DNA from: Oscillospiraceae bacterium
Lineage (GTDB): Bacteria; Bacillota; Clostridia; Oscillospirales; Oscillospiraceae
Direction of reading: 5' to 3'
Assembly: GCA_020025595.1 (NCBI GenBank)
Contig: JAHHRV010000017.1
Coordinates: 1-45,380 of the forward strand
DNA length: 45,380 bases
A program made the position numbers and the translations under genes. Of this stretch, positions 22,764 through 31,533 are shown one piece after another. The notes below the pieces were generated by a model, which saw only the letters and a list, made by a program, of their open reading frames with translations, made no database searches and was not told where the DNA came from. Within the stretch, counting starts at the first letter, position 1. Every line of letters begins with the position of its first letter.

Positions 22764-23375
22764 ATGGATAATATCAAAGAAGCGATAAGGAAATTGGCAG
22801 AGCAGGACGGTGAAACCGTTGCCTTAGTTTGTACCGTGGATGAAGTGGACAAGAAAGCCCGTACCATTGATTGCTCCCCAGTTAATGAAGGGGCGCCACT
22901 TCTCGGTGTGAACCTACAGGCCAACCAGGGCTCTGATTTCGGATTGGTCATTTATCCGGAGAAAGGGGCGTTTGTTGTAGTCGGGTTTATGGCCAACGGT
23001 GCCGCAGGGCTGATGCTGGCTACAGATAAAATAGAGTCGGCCGAAATGGTGATCGGTGAAACTGCCGCCGTTATCGATGCGGAAGGCATTCGGCTGAAAA
23101 CTGCCCAAATGTCAGCAGACATCAATAAAAACGATATCATATTCAACGGGGGTGAACTGAACGGACTGGTCATAATCCAAAAACTCACGGACAAACTGAA
23201 TGAGTTGAAAGATACGGTTAATAGTCTAATAAATGCTTATAACAACCATACGCACATTACAACTGCTACGGTAGGTACCGGACCAGTTGGCACCATAAGC
23301 CCGACAATGAGCAAAGCCAATACGGCCAAACCATTTAATAAGTCAGATTACGAAAATACAAAAATCAAGCAATGA
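22764..23375 (+). CDS. Baseplate spike (gpV/gp45-like)
   Basis: 203 residues: N-terminal OB-fold (VALVCTVDEVDKKARTIDCS, KGAFVVVGFMANGAAGLMLA), a central beta-helix (INKNDIIFNGGELNGLVIIQ), then a helix and a NNHTHITTA segment whose His pair is typical of metal-binding spike tips. It pierces the outer membrane. It follows the hub by 11 nt, as in Mu gp44/gp45. Confidence 0.8.
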   Translation: MDNIKEAIRKLAEQDGETVALVCTVDEVDKKARTIDCSPVNEGAPLLGVNLQANQGSDFGLVIYPEKGAFVVVGFMANGAAGLMLATDKIESAEMVIGETAAVIDAEGIRLKTAQMSADINKNDIIFNGGELNGLVIIQKLTDKLNELKDTVNSLINAYNNHTHITTATVGTGPVGTISPTMSKANTAKPFNKSDYENTKIKQ

Positions 23376-23656
23376 ATATTACAGGACTTCAAATAAACAC
23401 GGAAACGGCGGACCTGCTCGTTCATCACCGCGCTGCCGTCGTCGCAGAGGCTTCCGGCTTCATTGCCGAAACTGTCCTCCGCGCCATGCCAGGCGATTTC
23501 AAGGAAATGCCACTGCTGGGGGCTGACGCTCCCGGTATGCTTGCCGCAAACCGCGACAATTTCTGGCCGGGAAATACGAAAAAAATGCTGCGCGCAGTCG
23601 GTCTCGATGTCACAAACATAACAGTTGCCGATAATGGTGTAATTACAATTTCATAG
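23372..23656 (+). CDS. Small tail/baseplate protein
   Basis: 94 residues, 4-nt overlap with the spike gene. Sequence such as LLVHHRAAVVAEASGFIAET and NFWPGNTKKMLRAVGLDVTN. No family recognised with certainty; by position it matches the small genes after the spike (Mu gp46 region). Confidence 0.5.
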   Translation: MNITGLQINTETADLLVHHRAAVVAEASGFIAETVLRAMPGDFKEMPLLGADAPGMLAANRDNFWPGNTKKMLRAVGLDVTNITVADNGVITIS

Positions 23657-23658
23657 CT

Positions 23659-24090
23659 ATGGAAATAAAAGTAAAAGACCGCCAGTCGCTCATAGATATT
23701 GCCATTATTTCCCTTGGCTCTGCCGAAGGAGTGTTCTCTTTGGTAAGGCGTAACGGCTTATCACTGACCAGCACCCTAACAGATGGCCAGGTTCTGGTGT
23801 ATGAAGCTGACGACATAGTAGCCCCAACCATTCGCGAAGCCTACAACGTGCGCAAACTCGCACCGGCAACCGATATCGGCCGGTTGGAATTTAACTACCT
23901 CATGTCCGCCACGTCTCTGGGCAAAGTTACCGGTTCTGTCGTCGTCAGACCTCACCATTCCGAACAAACGCTCATTGACCCGCTGGAGGATGCTCTGGCA
24001 GATATTATGGCAGGACGGCCACCGAAAGAAAATACGCAAATTCACCTCACACGAATTTTCCAAAATCCGTTTGACGATACTTTCGCATAA
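23659..24090 (+). CDS. LysM-like baseplate protein
   Basis: 143 residues. The first 50 (KVKDRQSLIDIAIISLGSAE, SLTSTLTDGQVLVY) read like a LysM module, which in phage tails links tube to baseplate. The remainder (FQNPFDDTFA end) is not recognised. 2-nt gap from the previous gene. Confidence 0.5.
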   Translation: MEIKVKDRQSLIDIAIISLGSAEGVFSLVRRNGLSLTSTLTDGQVLVYEADDIVAPTIREAYNVRKLAPATDIGRLEFNYLMSATSLGKVTGSVVVRPHHSEQTLIDPLEDALADIMAGRPPKENTQIHLTRIFQNPFDDTFA

Positions 24091-24107
24091 TTTTAATTTT
24101 TATCTGA

Positions 24108-24764
24108 ATGAAAAATATTACACCTATCCCAGTGCCGCAGTTTAGTACGGCCGAACTCGCGGCCCGTGCCGTTGCCATTCGCGACGCGGTGGCGGCCAAG
24201 ACGGTTACAGCCCAACAGGTGGGGTCGCTGTTCTTTGACCTGGTGAAACACTGCGGGAACGTGCACAATGCACTCGCTTTGTTCATTGAAACGAATATCC
24301 CGGAAATTCAGCAGGACATCGACACCCGTTTGGCCGGGGTGGATGAAGCCGTGGCAAAAGCCGCCGCAGAACTCCAGAAGTCGGAAGCTGCACGCGCTCT
24401 GGTGGAGTCTCTGGTGGCTTCGCTGTCCTCTCAGAACTTGGCCGCCCCAATTCGTATCGATATTAAACAGTGCCCGGGCTCTGTCACCGTTACAAACACC
24501 ATGCTGCCGAAAATTAAGGCGGAACTGTTCCCACGCTTCGGGGTGGGTTCGATTTTCTTTTATACCGACAATTCGGCGGCAAGGGTAACACCGGATGGAG
24601 AAATTGTTCCCTTGAAAGAAGGAACAGCACGCATTTACGCGGTGGCTACCGGAAACACCGGTATTTACCGCACTTTGACCATTGAAGTGGTTCCACCACG
24701 TCTCAGGCTTTGCGCCACAGACGGTCTCCGCCTCGATGTTAACGGTAATTTAAGATTTACATAA
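24108..24764 (+). CDS. Fibre-like protein with Ig-type C-terminus
   Basis: 218 residues: a helical N-terminal part (AELAARAVAIRDAVAAKTVT, coiled coil to about 110), then a roughly 100-residue beta domain ending VVPPRLRLCATDGLRLDVNG-NLRFT. The last domain matches the end of the next gene product (VVAPRLRLSAPDRLRLDAKG-NLRLT), so the two are paralogous there. Bacterial Ig-like (Big_2-type) folds of this kind decorate tails. Confidence 0.5.
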   Translation: MKNITPIPVPQFSTAELAARAVAIRDAVAAKTVTAQQVGSLFFDLVKHCGNVHNALALFIETNIPEIQQDIDTRLAGVDEAVAKAAAELQKSEAARALVESLVASLSSQNLAAPIRIDIKQCPGSVTVTNTMLPKIKAELFPRFGVGSIFFYTDNSAARVTPDGEIVPLKEGTARIYAVATGNTGIYRTLTIEVVPPRLRLCATDGLRLDVNGNLRFT

Positions 24765-25879
24765 TGGAACAGATTCGACATATCAACTACAAAAGCGACT
24801 TTATCCTCCGTGAACGCTTCCGCAATGCTTCCGGGGATATTGTCGCTTTGCCTGATGTGGACTTCTGCATCGAATATCGCACCAGGCACGACCATATTTT
24901 CACAGCATCACGCACTGGCGGCATTTACCGCAACTGCGCGCCAGATGGGGATGCTCTGTTGGTCATTTTTAAAAACCACGGGCTTTGTGAAGGAAATTTG
25001 TGCAGGGAACTGCATCTCAAACTCATTAACAACCTTATGCCGGACGGGCTGCAAAATGTCTATTACCCGGAAAAAATCAACGTGTACCTATGGCACCTTA
25101 CCACCGATACGGATGGTGTGATGGAATGTGACGCGCTTGCAGCCTACACGCGCGGACTACCGTTCACATATAAGGACTTCACCCCGGAACAGTTGCAAGA
25201 ACTGAAAGGAGAAAAGGGCGACCCGTTCACTTATGAGGACTTCACGGCCGCACAAATAGAAATGCTCAAGCGACCGGCTACCGAAGCCGCCAAGCGTGCC
25301 GATACTGCCGCGGACAAGGCGAATGAAGCCACAAAAAAAGTTTTGAATAGTGCCCAGGAACTTGAAAGGATTTCCAGCAAGGCGGTGGCAGACTGCAATA
25401 CGGCGACACAAAACGCGAACTCGGCAACTGTCGGGGCAAAGGAGGCGACACAGAACGCCCAGGCGGCAACCGTTAATGCCCAGACAGAACAGGCATTGAC
25501 AGAACAAACACGCCTTAAGTTGGAAGATGTGGCAGACCGCGCAGAACAGGTGGCGATGCCTGTTCCCTCCGGGCTACGTGTTGAAGCCCCTGCACCTGTA
25601 ACTATCGGCAATCGGATACCACGTTATATTGAGGCTAAAGTGTTGCCCTTTTCCGCACTGCAAAACATCATTTACCAGGCGGATGGGGCAGCTGCCAACA
25701 TTGAGCCGGACGGGCGCATTGTTCCAAGGGAACCAGGCTCCGCAAGGGTGCATGTGATACCCACCTGTGGCACAAAGTATTACAAGACCGTAACCCTTAC
25801 CGTAGTAGCACCGCGTTTAAGACTATCGGCACCTGACAGGCTCCGCCTCGATGCAAAAGGAAATTTACGCTTAACTTAA
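24764..25879 (+). CDS. Tail fibre/baseplate-attachment protein with collagen-like and coiled-coil parts
   Basis: 371 residues, 1-nt overlap with the previous gene. An N-terminal beta domain (VDFCIEYRTRHDHIFTASRT) resembles upper-baseplate BppU-type attachment domains. It is followed by FTYKDFTPEQLQELKGEKGD and the repeat FTYEDFTAAQ (a collagen-like GEKGDP linker common in Bacteroidales phage fibres), a long Ala-rich coiled coil (about 165-265), and the Ig-type end shared with the preceding protein. Confidence 0.6.
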   Translation: MEQIRHINYKSDFILRERFRNASGDIVALPDVDFCIEYRTRHDHIFTASRTGGIYRNCAPDGDALLVIFKNHGLCEGNLCRELHLKLINNLMPDGLQNVYYPEKINVYLWHLTTDTDGVMECDALAAYTRGLPFTYKDFTPEQLQELKGEKGDPFTYEDFTAAQIEMLKRPATEAAKRADTAADKANEATKKVLNSAQELERISSKAVADCNTATQNANSATVGAKEATQNAQAATVNAQTEQALTEQTRLKLEDVADRAEQVAMPVPSGLRVEAPAPVTIGNRIPRYIEAKVLPFSALQNIIYQADGAAANIEPDGRIVPREPGSARVHVIPTCGTKYYKTVTLTVVAPRLRLSAPDRLRLDAKGNLRLT

Positions 25880-25889
25880 AATTGAAACA

Positions 25890-27137
25890 ATGGCTAATTT
25901 TATCACAAATATACGGGACTGGTTCGACCGCCCTACACGGTCGGAAATAATGACCCTGGTTCGAAAAGTTTCAAGCCGCAAGGGGTTGAAGTTAACGGCG
26001 CAGCTGCTCCAGCAATCCGATTCACTGACAAAAAAGGATATAGCGGACTGGCGCAATGCTCACCAAATGGCTATCGACTACGAAAACCCGAACCGCAGCC
26101 GGCTTTATGACATTTACGGCGATGCCGTACTGGACGCTCACCTCTCCGGTTGTATCGGCCAGCGTAAAGGCAAAACGCTGCAAAAAGACTTCCGTCTCGT
26201 AGGACAGGACGGAAAGGAAAACGCGGAAGCCACGGAACTGTTACAACAGGAATGGTTCTCCGATTTCATGGATCTTGCCCTGGACTCACGGTTCTGGGGT
26301 CCCACACTCATACAAATGGGTGATATTATCAATGATGAAAACGGCATTATGCGTTATGACGGGGTAGAACTCGTACCCCGCAAACATGTTGTCCCTGAAT
26401 ATGGGGTCGTGGTCAGATCTCCCGGTGACGACTGGCGTAGCGGTATTTCGTATGTCGAGGGGGACTTTGCAAATTGGGTCATTCCGGTAGGAAAAGGGCG
26501 CGACCTCGGTCTGCTCCTGAAATGTTGTCCGTCTTGCATCAGCAAAAAAAACATGCTGGCGTTCTGGGATATGTTCGGTGAAATATTCGGGCTGCCTATG
26601 CGTGTTGCTCATACTTCAAACCCCGACGAAGAAGAACGTAGAAGGGTGGAAGATGCACTCGAAACAATGGGTACGGCTTTCTGGGGACTGTTTCCGGAAG
26701 GTACCGACATTGATATAAAAGAGACCAGCAGGGGCGACGCTTACAACGTATATGACAAACGCGTGGACCGCTGTAACTCGGAACTGTCTAAGGCCATTTT
26801 GATGCAGACCATGACTATTGATTCGGGTTCGTCCCTTTCTCAGTCTGAAGTACACCTTGAAATTTTTGAGCGTGTTACAGAAAGCGATGCAGCTATGGTA
26901 GCCAATGTGGTTAACGGACGACTGCTCCCGCTCATGATACGCCATGGGTTCCCCGTCCAGGGCTTGCGCTTCCAATGGAACAACGCAGCAAGTTACACAC
27001 CTGCCGAACAGCGCGAAATTGAACGTCTCCTGTTGGAGTATTACGAAATTCCACCGGAATATTTTACAGATAAATACGGGGTGCAGATTTCAGGGGCACG
27101 CGAAGCGAAAACTCAGCCAGACCGTTTTTTCGACTGA
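25890..27137 (+). CDS. Portal protein (Mu gp29-like, DUF935)
   Basis: 415 residues. Typical portal features: AYDAVLDAHLSGC-like region around residue 80 (YGDAVLDAHLSGCIGQRKGK), WNNAASYTPAEQREIERLLL near the end, and a C-terminal YGVQISGAREA. A dodecamer would form the DNA entry channel. It precedes MuF as in Mu and SPP1. Start at ATG 25890, 10 nt after the fibre-like gene. Confidence 0.85.
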   Translation: MANFITNIRDWFDRPTRSEIMTLVRKVSSRKGLKLTAQLLQQSDSLTKKDIADWRNAHQMAIDYENPNRSRLYDIYGDAVLDAHLSGCIGQRKGKTLQKDFRLVGQDGKENAEATELLQQEWFSDFMDLALDSRFWGPTLIQMGDIINDENGIMRYDGVELVPRKHVVPEYGVVVRSPGDDWRSGISYVEGDFANWVIPVGKGRDLGLLLKCCPSCISKKNMLAFWDMFGEIFGLPMRVAHTSNPDEEERRRVEDALETMGTAFWGLFPEGTDIDIKETSRGDAYNVYDKRVDRCNSELSKAILMQTMTIDSGSSLSQSEVHLEIFERVTESDAAMVANVVNGRLLPLMIRHGFPVQGLRFQWNNAASYTPAEQREIERLLLEYYEIPPEYFTDKYGVQISGAREAKTQPDRFFD

Positions 27138-27190
27138 GCCCCGCCCCTGATGCCGGGCTGCGGGGCTCATATCTTGCGTTCAACCGCGCT

Positions 27191-28774
27191 TTGGGCGACT
27201 TGTATAGCGAAGATCTCCTGCAACTTGCGGAAGGCGACAAACGCCCTGATTTTGAAGATACGGCCTTTTTTGACGCTGCCGACATGGTTTATCATGCCGG
27301 TGGATTCGATAATGCCCAAATGAATACCCCCGAAGTTCGCCGGCTTATCAGAGAAACATTAAAACAGTTGGTAACGGGTATTAACTCCGGCCTTCCTCAT
27401 GAAGTACCGGAAACGGTCAGATATGCACTCGAAAACAACGCCTTTATTTTCTCAGGCTTCAAGGCGTTTCACTCTCTCCGCGAAGTGGGGCTCTCCCTGC
27501 TCGATGAGAAAGGAAACATAAAGTCCTTTGAAGCGTTCCACCAGGATGCGGTAAAGGTTAACAACCGGTATAATCATAACTACCTGTACGCGGAATACAA
27601 CCACGCGGTCGGGGCTTCCCTCATGGCTGCACGTTGGCAACAAATTGAAGCTGACGGCGACAAATACGACCTACAGTACCGGACGGCGGAGGATGACCAT
27701 GTGCGTGAAAGCCACGCTATCCTGCACGGCACAACGTTGCCACCGTCGGATCCGTTCTGGGGCAAGTATCTGCCGCCGAACGGGTGGAACTGTCGCTGTA
27801 CCGCCGTGCAGGTCAGAAAAGGGAAATACCCGCGGTCAGACGCTGAACTGTCCATGAAACGGGGGGATAATTGCACCGAAACAGCCAAACAACAGATTTT
27901 CCGGTTCAATCCGGGTAAGGAGCTGGCACTGTTCCCGCCGAAGCACCCATATTACAAAGGACCTAAAGCGGAAGCACTCAAACAAGCGATTGACGGCTAT
28001 ACACCTGCGGAATGGACCCCTAAAACAATAGCGGAAGCAGAGCAGTTTTTCCGTGATAAATTAGGCGTTAACTGCTCACTGAAAGGCTTCACGTCAAAAC
28101 AAATGGCGCAAATTGAGGCTATATTCCGAAGTGCAGAAAAGCATTTCCAGTGTTACCCTGAATTAAAAGAAACAACACAGTATGTCGGCACCATTCAGGG
28201 GCGTGTTGAGTTGCTTGTAGAAAGAAAGTTCAAAGAACTAAAAGAAGACCCCAGATGTGAAAGCCTTGGGGATGACTATCTCATGGAATACGCCAAAAAA
28301 TTTATTAAAAGTTATAAGGTCGGTCCATCTAAAAATGTATATGCCTATTCACATGGGGCTTTTAGTGAATGGGGGCTTGCCGGCATTGCTTTTAATACAA
28401 TGTGGAAAGGTGAAAAAATAGACGACTCTTTGGCTTCTGATGTAAAAAGCAAATGGCACCCACCTGGAACAGGCACTTTAAAGGCTGTTTTCGACCATGA
28501 ACTCGGGCACGAAATAGACCGATTGCTTGGCCTGCGAACTCATGCTGATTTTCTGAAATTGTATAATGAAGAAAGAGCAAAAGGCAAAGAGCATATTGTG
28601 GAAAACCTGTCCACATACGGGCATAAAAATGCAGCTGAATTTATAGCAGAGGCGTGGTCTGAATATCTCAATAACGAAAAACCGCGACCCATTGCGGTCG
28701 CGGTTGGAACTTTAGTCAAGAAGTTATATGCCGAAAAGCATCAAGCCTCTGGGGCTGCGTCAGAGTCAACGTAA
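27191..28774 (+). CDS. MuF head-morphogenesis protein fused to a zinc-metallopeptidase domain
   Basis: 527 residues. The N-terminal part is the MuF domain (HAILHGTTLPPSDPFWGKYL, WNCRC at 199-203), a minor head protein packaged with the DNA. After about residue 270 the sequence becomes Lys-rich, and the DNA visibly more AT-rich, ending in a zincin domain: HELGH (436-440) and a downstream Glu in AAEFIAEAWSEYL (about 481-493). This is the layout of phage MuF-linked polymorphic toxins. The start is uncertain: TTG at 27191 is the first listed, but the frame is open back to CTG 27134, which would overlap the portal stop (CTGA). Confidence 0.8.
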   Translation: MGDLYSEDLLQLAEGDKRPDFEDTAFFDAADMVYHAGGFDNAQMNTPEVRRLIRETLKQLVTGINSGLPHEVPETVRYALENNAFIFSGFKAFHSLREVGLSLLDEKGNIKSFEAFHQDAVKVNNRYNHNYLYAEYNHAVGASLMAARWQQIEADGDKYDLQYRTAEDDHVRESHAILHGTTLPPSDPFWGKYLPPNGWNCRCTAVQVRKGKYPRSDAELSMKRGDNCTETAKQQIFRFNPGKELALFPPKHPYYKGPKAEALKQAIDGYTPAEWTPKTIAEAEQFFRDKLGVNCSLKGFTSKQMAQIEAIFRSAEKHFQCYPELKETTQYVGTIQGRVELLVERKFKELKEDPRCESLGDDYLMEYAKKFIKSYKVGPSKNVYAYSHGAFSEWGLAGIAFNTMWKGEKIDDSLASDVKSKWHPPGTGTLKAVFDHELGHEIDRLLGLRTHADFLKLYNEERAKGKEHIVENLSTYGHKNAAEFIAEAWSEYLNNEKPRPIAVAVGTLVKKLYAEKHQASGAASEST

Positions 28775-28980
28775 ATGCGCATTGTATCGCGTGGCCTTGA
28801 CGGCTCAAAGACATAATTGCCTTTTTGCCCCTCAAATATATGGTCGTGGCTCTCTGCCCCGTTTTGCACTATCTCAAGCGGGATAATGTCAAACGCCGCA
28901 CAGGTTAGTCCTGAAATAAAATGCTTACAGTGCTCGCACGTATAAGGACATTCCTCTATTTTATCTATAATTTTTGCCAT
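28741..28980 (-). CDS. Small Cys-rich protein, probable immunity partner of the MuF toxin
   Basis: 79 residues from ATG 28980 (MAKIIDKIEECPYTCEHCKH), four Cys (11, 15, 18, 27) suggesting a metal site, then AAFDIIPLEIVQNGAESHDH. Similar small C-x-x-C...FP-x-x-IP-x-EI...H proteins lie beside MuF genes in many phages. It is encoded opposite to the late operon, its 3' end overlaps that of the MuF gene by 34 nt, and it has its own promoter. That position and independent expression suggest immunity in the lysogen; this is inference. Confidence 0.6.
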   Translation of the reverse strand: MAKIIDKIEECPYTCEHCKHFISGLTCAAFDIIPLEIVQNGAESHDHIFEGQKGNYVFEPSRPRDTMRIYVDSDAAPEA

Positions 28981-28984
28981 ATCG

Positions 28985-29014
28985 CAAAGATACAATTTTT
29001 ATTTTGGAAACCAA
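28985..29014 (-). promoter_or_regulatory. Promoter of the Cys-rich gene
   Basis: Minus strand: TTG, 19 nt, TATCTTTG (28985-28992), an exact Bacteroides -33/-7 spacing. The ATG starts only 4 nt after the -7 element, so the mRNA is essentially leaderless. Confidence 0.6.
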
Positions 29015-29032
29015 TCATTAAAAATGAAGTAA

Positions 29033-29491
29033 ATGATTAATGCCAACGAATTAAAAAACGACATTCTTAACGACATGCGGGTAGAGCTCTCCGACGAGTT
29101 CGACCGCAACTTTGAGCGGAAGGCTTTTTTTACAGAAAAATGGAAGCCACGCGCACTCGATTACCCCAGGGGTTCGCTCCTGATTGTAACCGGTGCCATG
29201 CGCCGCTCCACTCAGGGACGTATAGAGGGGAACGGGGTCCGCTTTTCGTCTGCACTCGCATACGCGGAAATTCACAACGAAGGCGGTACAGGCAGGAAGC
29301 CGATAAAATCTCACACCCGAAGAAGTAAAAACGGGAAAACCTATACGGTCCGCGCTCATACGCGAAAATTCACCATGCCCAAACGTCAGTTTATCGGGGA
29401 CGGCCCGGAAACCCAGCGCCTGATCCGAAACGTGATTGAGGATAACCTGAAAAAATATAATTTGTCACTAACCAATTTTTTGAAGAAATGA
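29033..29491 (+). CDS. Virion morphogenesis protein (Mu gpG-like)
   Basis: 152 residues: helical N-terminus (NDMRVELSDEFDRNFERKAF), TGAMRRSTQGRIEG, YAEIHNEGGTG and MPKRQFIGDGPE, the pattern of the gpG/phage tail-completion family. It joins tail to head or assists assembly. Next gene overlaps by 4 nt. Confidence 0.8.
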   Translation: MINANELKNDILNDMRVELSDEFDRNFERKAFFTEKWKPRALDYPRGSLLIVTGAMRRSTQGRIEGNGVRFSSALAYAEIHNEGGTGRKPIKSHTRRSKNGKTYTVRAHTRKFTMPKRQFIGDGPETQRLIRNVIEDNLKKYNLSLTNFLKK

Positions 29492-29994
29492 GAAAAGCCA
29501 TTTTTTTAGCCATTGCGAACGCTCTTTCGTCCATTAAACCGACCGCAGATTTTCCTGAGGGGGTGCCTTATATTGACCTTTGGAACGACCAGGTAAACCT
29601 CCTCGGTGGTGGTTCTGTCTTTGAAACCCCCGCCATATTCGTGGAATTTGAACAAATTGACTGGCACCAGCAAAACACAGGAGTGCGCCGGGGCGATATC
29701 GCTGTGCGTCTCCACATTATTACTCGTGCTGTCCCGGTTCATGGCCATAAGGATAAGCGAATGACCGAAGCATTGGCGGTGTTCGACCTCATAAACTGCA
29801 TTAACGCTAAAATGCAGGGACTGCGCGGAGAAGGATTTGCCGGCTTCCAACTTACAACCTCAGCAACAAACCACAACCATACCGAACTTGTGGAAAACGT
29901 GGAGAGGTTGGTTACGTCTGCACAAGACCGTACAGGAATGCGACCCATAAAGCCCATTTCTGCCACTTCTGTGGTCATTTCATCATCTAAGTAA
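29488..29994 (+). CDS. Tail terminator-like protein (Mu gp37 region)
   Basis: 168 residues, last gene of the rightward late operon. The compact alpha/beta sequence (ETPAIFVEFEQIDWHQQNTG, GDIAVRLHIITRAVP) resembles tail terminators that cap the tube. It is followed at once by a strong hairpin terminator. Confidence 0.6.
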   Translation: MRKAIFLAIANALSSIKPTADFPEGVPYIDLWNDQVNLLGGGSVFETPAIFVEFEQIDWHQQNTGVRRGDIAVRLHIITRAVPVHGHKDKRMTEALAVFDLINCINAKMQGLRGEGFAGFQLTTSATNHNHTELVENVERLVTSAQDRTGMRPIKPISATSVVISSSK

Positions 29995-30000
29995 TACAAT

Positions 30001-30035
30001 ATACCCCTGACAGTTTTTTACGCTGTTAGGGGTAT
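30001..30035. terminator. Bidirectional terminator between late and early operons
   Basis: ATACCCCTGACAG (30001-30013) pairs with CTGTTAGGGGTAT (30023-30035) through 13 positions with one G/T wobble; T-rich sequence follows on the plus strand and precedes it on the other. It lies 6 nt after the rightward stop and 5 nt before the leftward one. Confidence 0.8.
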
Positions 30036-30040
30036 TATTT

Positions 30041-30271
30041 TCACTTACTCCCAAAAAGGGGTAATTCAAATTGCCGAGGTTCTTCTGCCTCTTCCTCCAA
30101 AATGCCTAAATAATTCAGATAGGTGCGGTAACAGATCCGAAATTCGGGCTCTATATAACGACGCCAAACTGCCCTATAACATTTTGCTTGGTTTCCGGCT
30201 TCGTAATGCAAGGCTGTGATTTCCTTAATTTTCTGTGCACGCGCCACCGTGCTTTTAAACCTTTTTTTCAT
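30041..30271 (-). CDS. Small early-operon protein, HTH-like
   Basis: 76 residues, basic N-terminus (KKRFKSTVARAQKIKEITAL), then YRTYLNYLGILEEEAEE. The C-terminus is acidic and ends LPLFGSK. Last gene of the leftward early operon. Possibly a small DNA-binding regulator; not recognised. Confidence 0.5.
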   Translation of the reverse strand: MKKRFKSTVARAQKIKEITALHYEAGNQAKCYRAVWRRYIEPEFRICYRTYLNYLGILEEEAEEPRQFELPLFGSK

Positions 30272-30372
30272 TGATATTTGCCCGAATTTTATTACCTTTA
30301 CACCGTCCTTTTACATCGGGCGGTGTTTGGTCTTTTGGCTTACGGGCAAATGAACTTACACCTCCCCTTTTT

Positions 30373-31098
30373 TTATACCTCAGCCTCTTTCTCCGGTTTG
30401 GCAAGTTCCGGCTTTGCTTCTATCAAATCAACATCTGTTATACTCAGTGGAATGTTTCGCCAGCCGTTGGCGGTTGTTTCATCACGATATTGCGCCCTGA
30501 TATAACGGCGTGTTTCAGTAGGCATATAACTTTCCTGAATGATTTTAACGCCCTCTATGAACTGCTCATCATTACTTTCTTCTGCCATTTTTGCCAGCTG
30601 AAGCACACGGCTTGCATTGAGGTTGCCTTGTTTGTCCTTGCTCAACAGCCTAAGCACGGTATTTACAAGGGTTTTGGTCTTTTCATCTGTCGCAAGGCTT
30701 TCAATGTACTTGCGTACCATTGCGATGCCTGTCTCTGCCATATCAGACCAGCCGTCCACCGTATTGACGCCCAAAGTAAGACGCAAGGTGCTTTCACTAT
30801 TGGTAAATGTGTGGCTGAACTGCCCGTCCTCCTTGAACCCTACGACCTCCTCTTTCATTTGCAACACGGTCTGGAAATTACCGAAAACCACATCTTTCAC
30901 GGTGCGTATGTTCTGGCTTAATCTGCGAAGTTCCGGGACCGCCTGTGCCAGTTCATCGTCAACCATTTGCTGGTAGGTGACACGCTGTCGCTTGCGAAGC
31001 TCTGCGGCTTCTTTCTTTTTTTTCTCTGCGCGGAACGCCTCAAACTCTCTGCGTTCTTCCACTGTCATTTCTACATGTTCCATTTTATCTGTTTTCAA
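30373..31098 (-). CDS. DUF3164 family protein
   Basis: 241 residues with a charged coiled-coil N-terminus (FEAFRAEKKKKEAAELRKRQ) and the DUF3164 core: FGNFQTVLQMKEEV, GWSDMAETGIAMVRKYIESL, KDKQGNLNASRVLQLAKMAE, and GWRNIPLSI. The family is widespread in early regions of Mu-like phages; its role is unknown but close to transposition genes. Confidence 0.8.
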   Translation of the reverse strand: MKTDKMEHVEMTVEERREFEAFRAEKKKKEAAELRKRQRVTYQQMVDDELAQAVPELRRLSQNIRTVKDVVFGNFQTVLQMKEEVVGFKEDGQFSHTFTNSESTLRLTLGVNTVDGWSDMAETGIAMVRKYIESLATDEKTKTLVNTVLRLLSKDKQGNLNASRVLQLAKMAEESNDEQFIEGVKIIQESYMPTETRRYIRAQYRDETTANGWRNIPLSITDVDLIEAKPELAKPEKEAEV

Positions 31099-31116
31099 TA
31101 AGTTATTAAATGCTGT

Positions 31117-31275
31117 TTAATCGTCCTCCGATTCATAGTCTGAAATAAAATCCGTTTTATCGGCCTGTGAACTTGCCCATTCTGACAGTTCACGCATAAA
31201 CTCGATATATTCATCGTTTTCCATTGTGCAAGTCATTTCTTTAATAACCTGCTTTGTTCTGTTCATTACTACCAT
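31117..31275 (-). CDS. Small acidic early protein
   Basis: About 52 residues from ATG 31275 (MVVMNRTKQVIKEMTCTMEN; alternatively MNRT at 31266), ending DFISDYESEDD. It overlaps the stop of the membrane protein gene. A longer frame to 31374 overlaps it and is unlikely. No family recognised. Confidence 0.4.
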   Translation of the reverse strand: MVVMNRTKQVIKEMTCTMENDEYIEFMRELSEWASSQADKTDFISDYESEDD

Positions 31276-31508
31276 AGTCTCAAGCACCAATAAATTAACA
31301 TAAGGAGCAACACTTGTAGTAATTGTCCAACCAATCCGCCCAGCAAGGTGGCTGCAATATCCAACCAGTCCCATTTATTGCCATAGGCATAATCTTTATA
31401 CTCCATCCCTATGGCAACGCCAAGGGCAAAAAGGAATGTGCCTACAAAGCCGCACAAAATGGCATACTTAAAATGCTTCTGCCTGTTGCTTTCTGTAATC
31501 CAGCTCAT
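31269..31508 (-). CDS. Two-helix early membrane protein
   Basis: 79 residues with two membrane helices (YAILCGFVGTFLFALGVAIG and LLGGLVGQLLQVLLLMLIYW). It lies in the early operon, so superinfection exclusion or host takeover is more likely than lysis; a holin is the alternative. Confidence 0.5.
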   Translation of the reverse strand: MSWITESNRQKHFKYAILCGFVGTFLFALGVAIGMEYKDYAYGNKWDWLDIAATLLGGLVGQLLQVLLLMLIYWCLRLW

Positions 31509-31533
31509 AGTTGTTATTATTATGGTTTAACGT

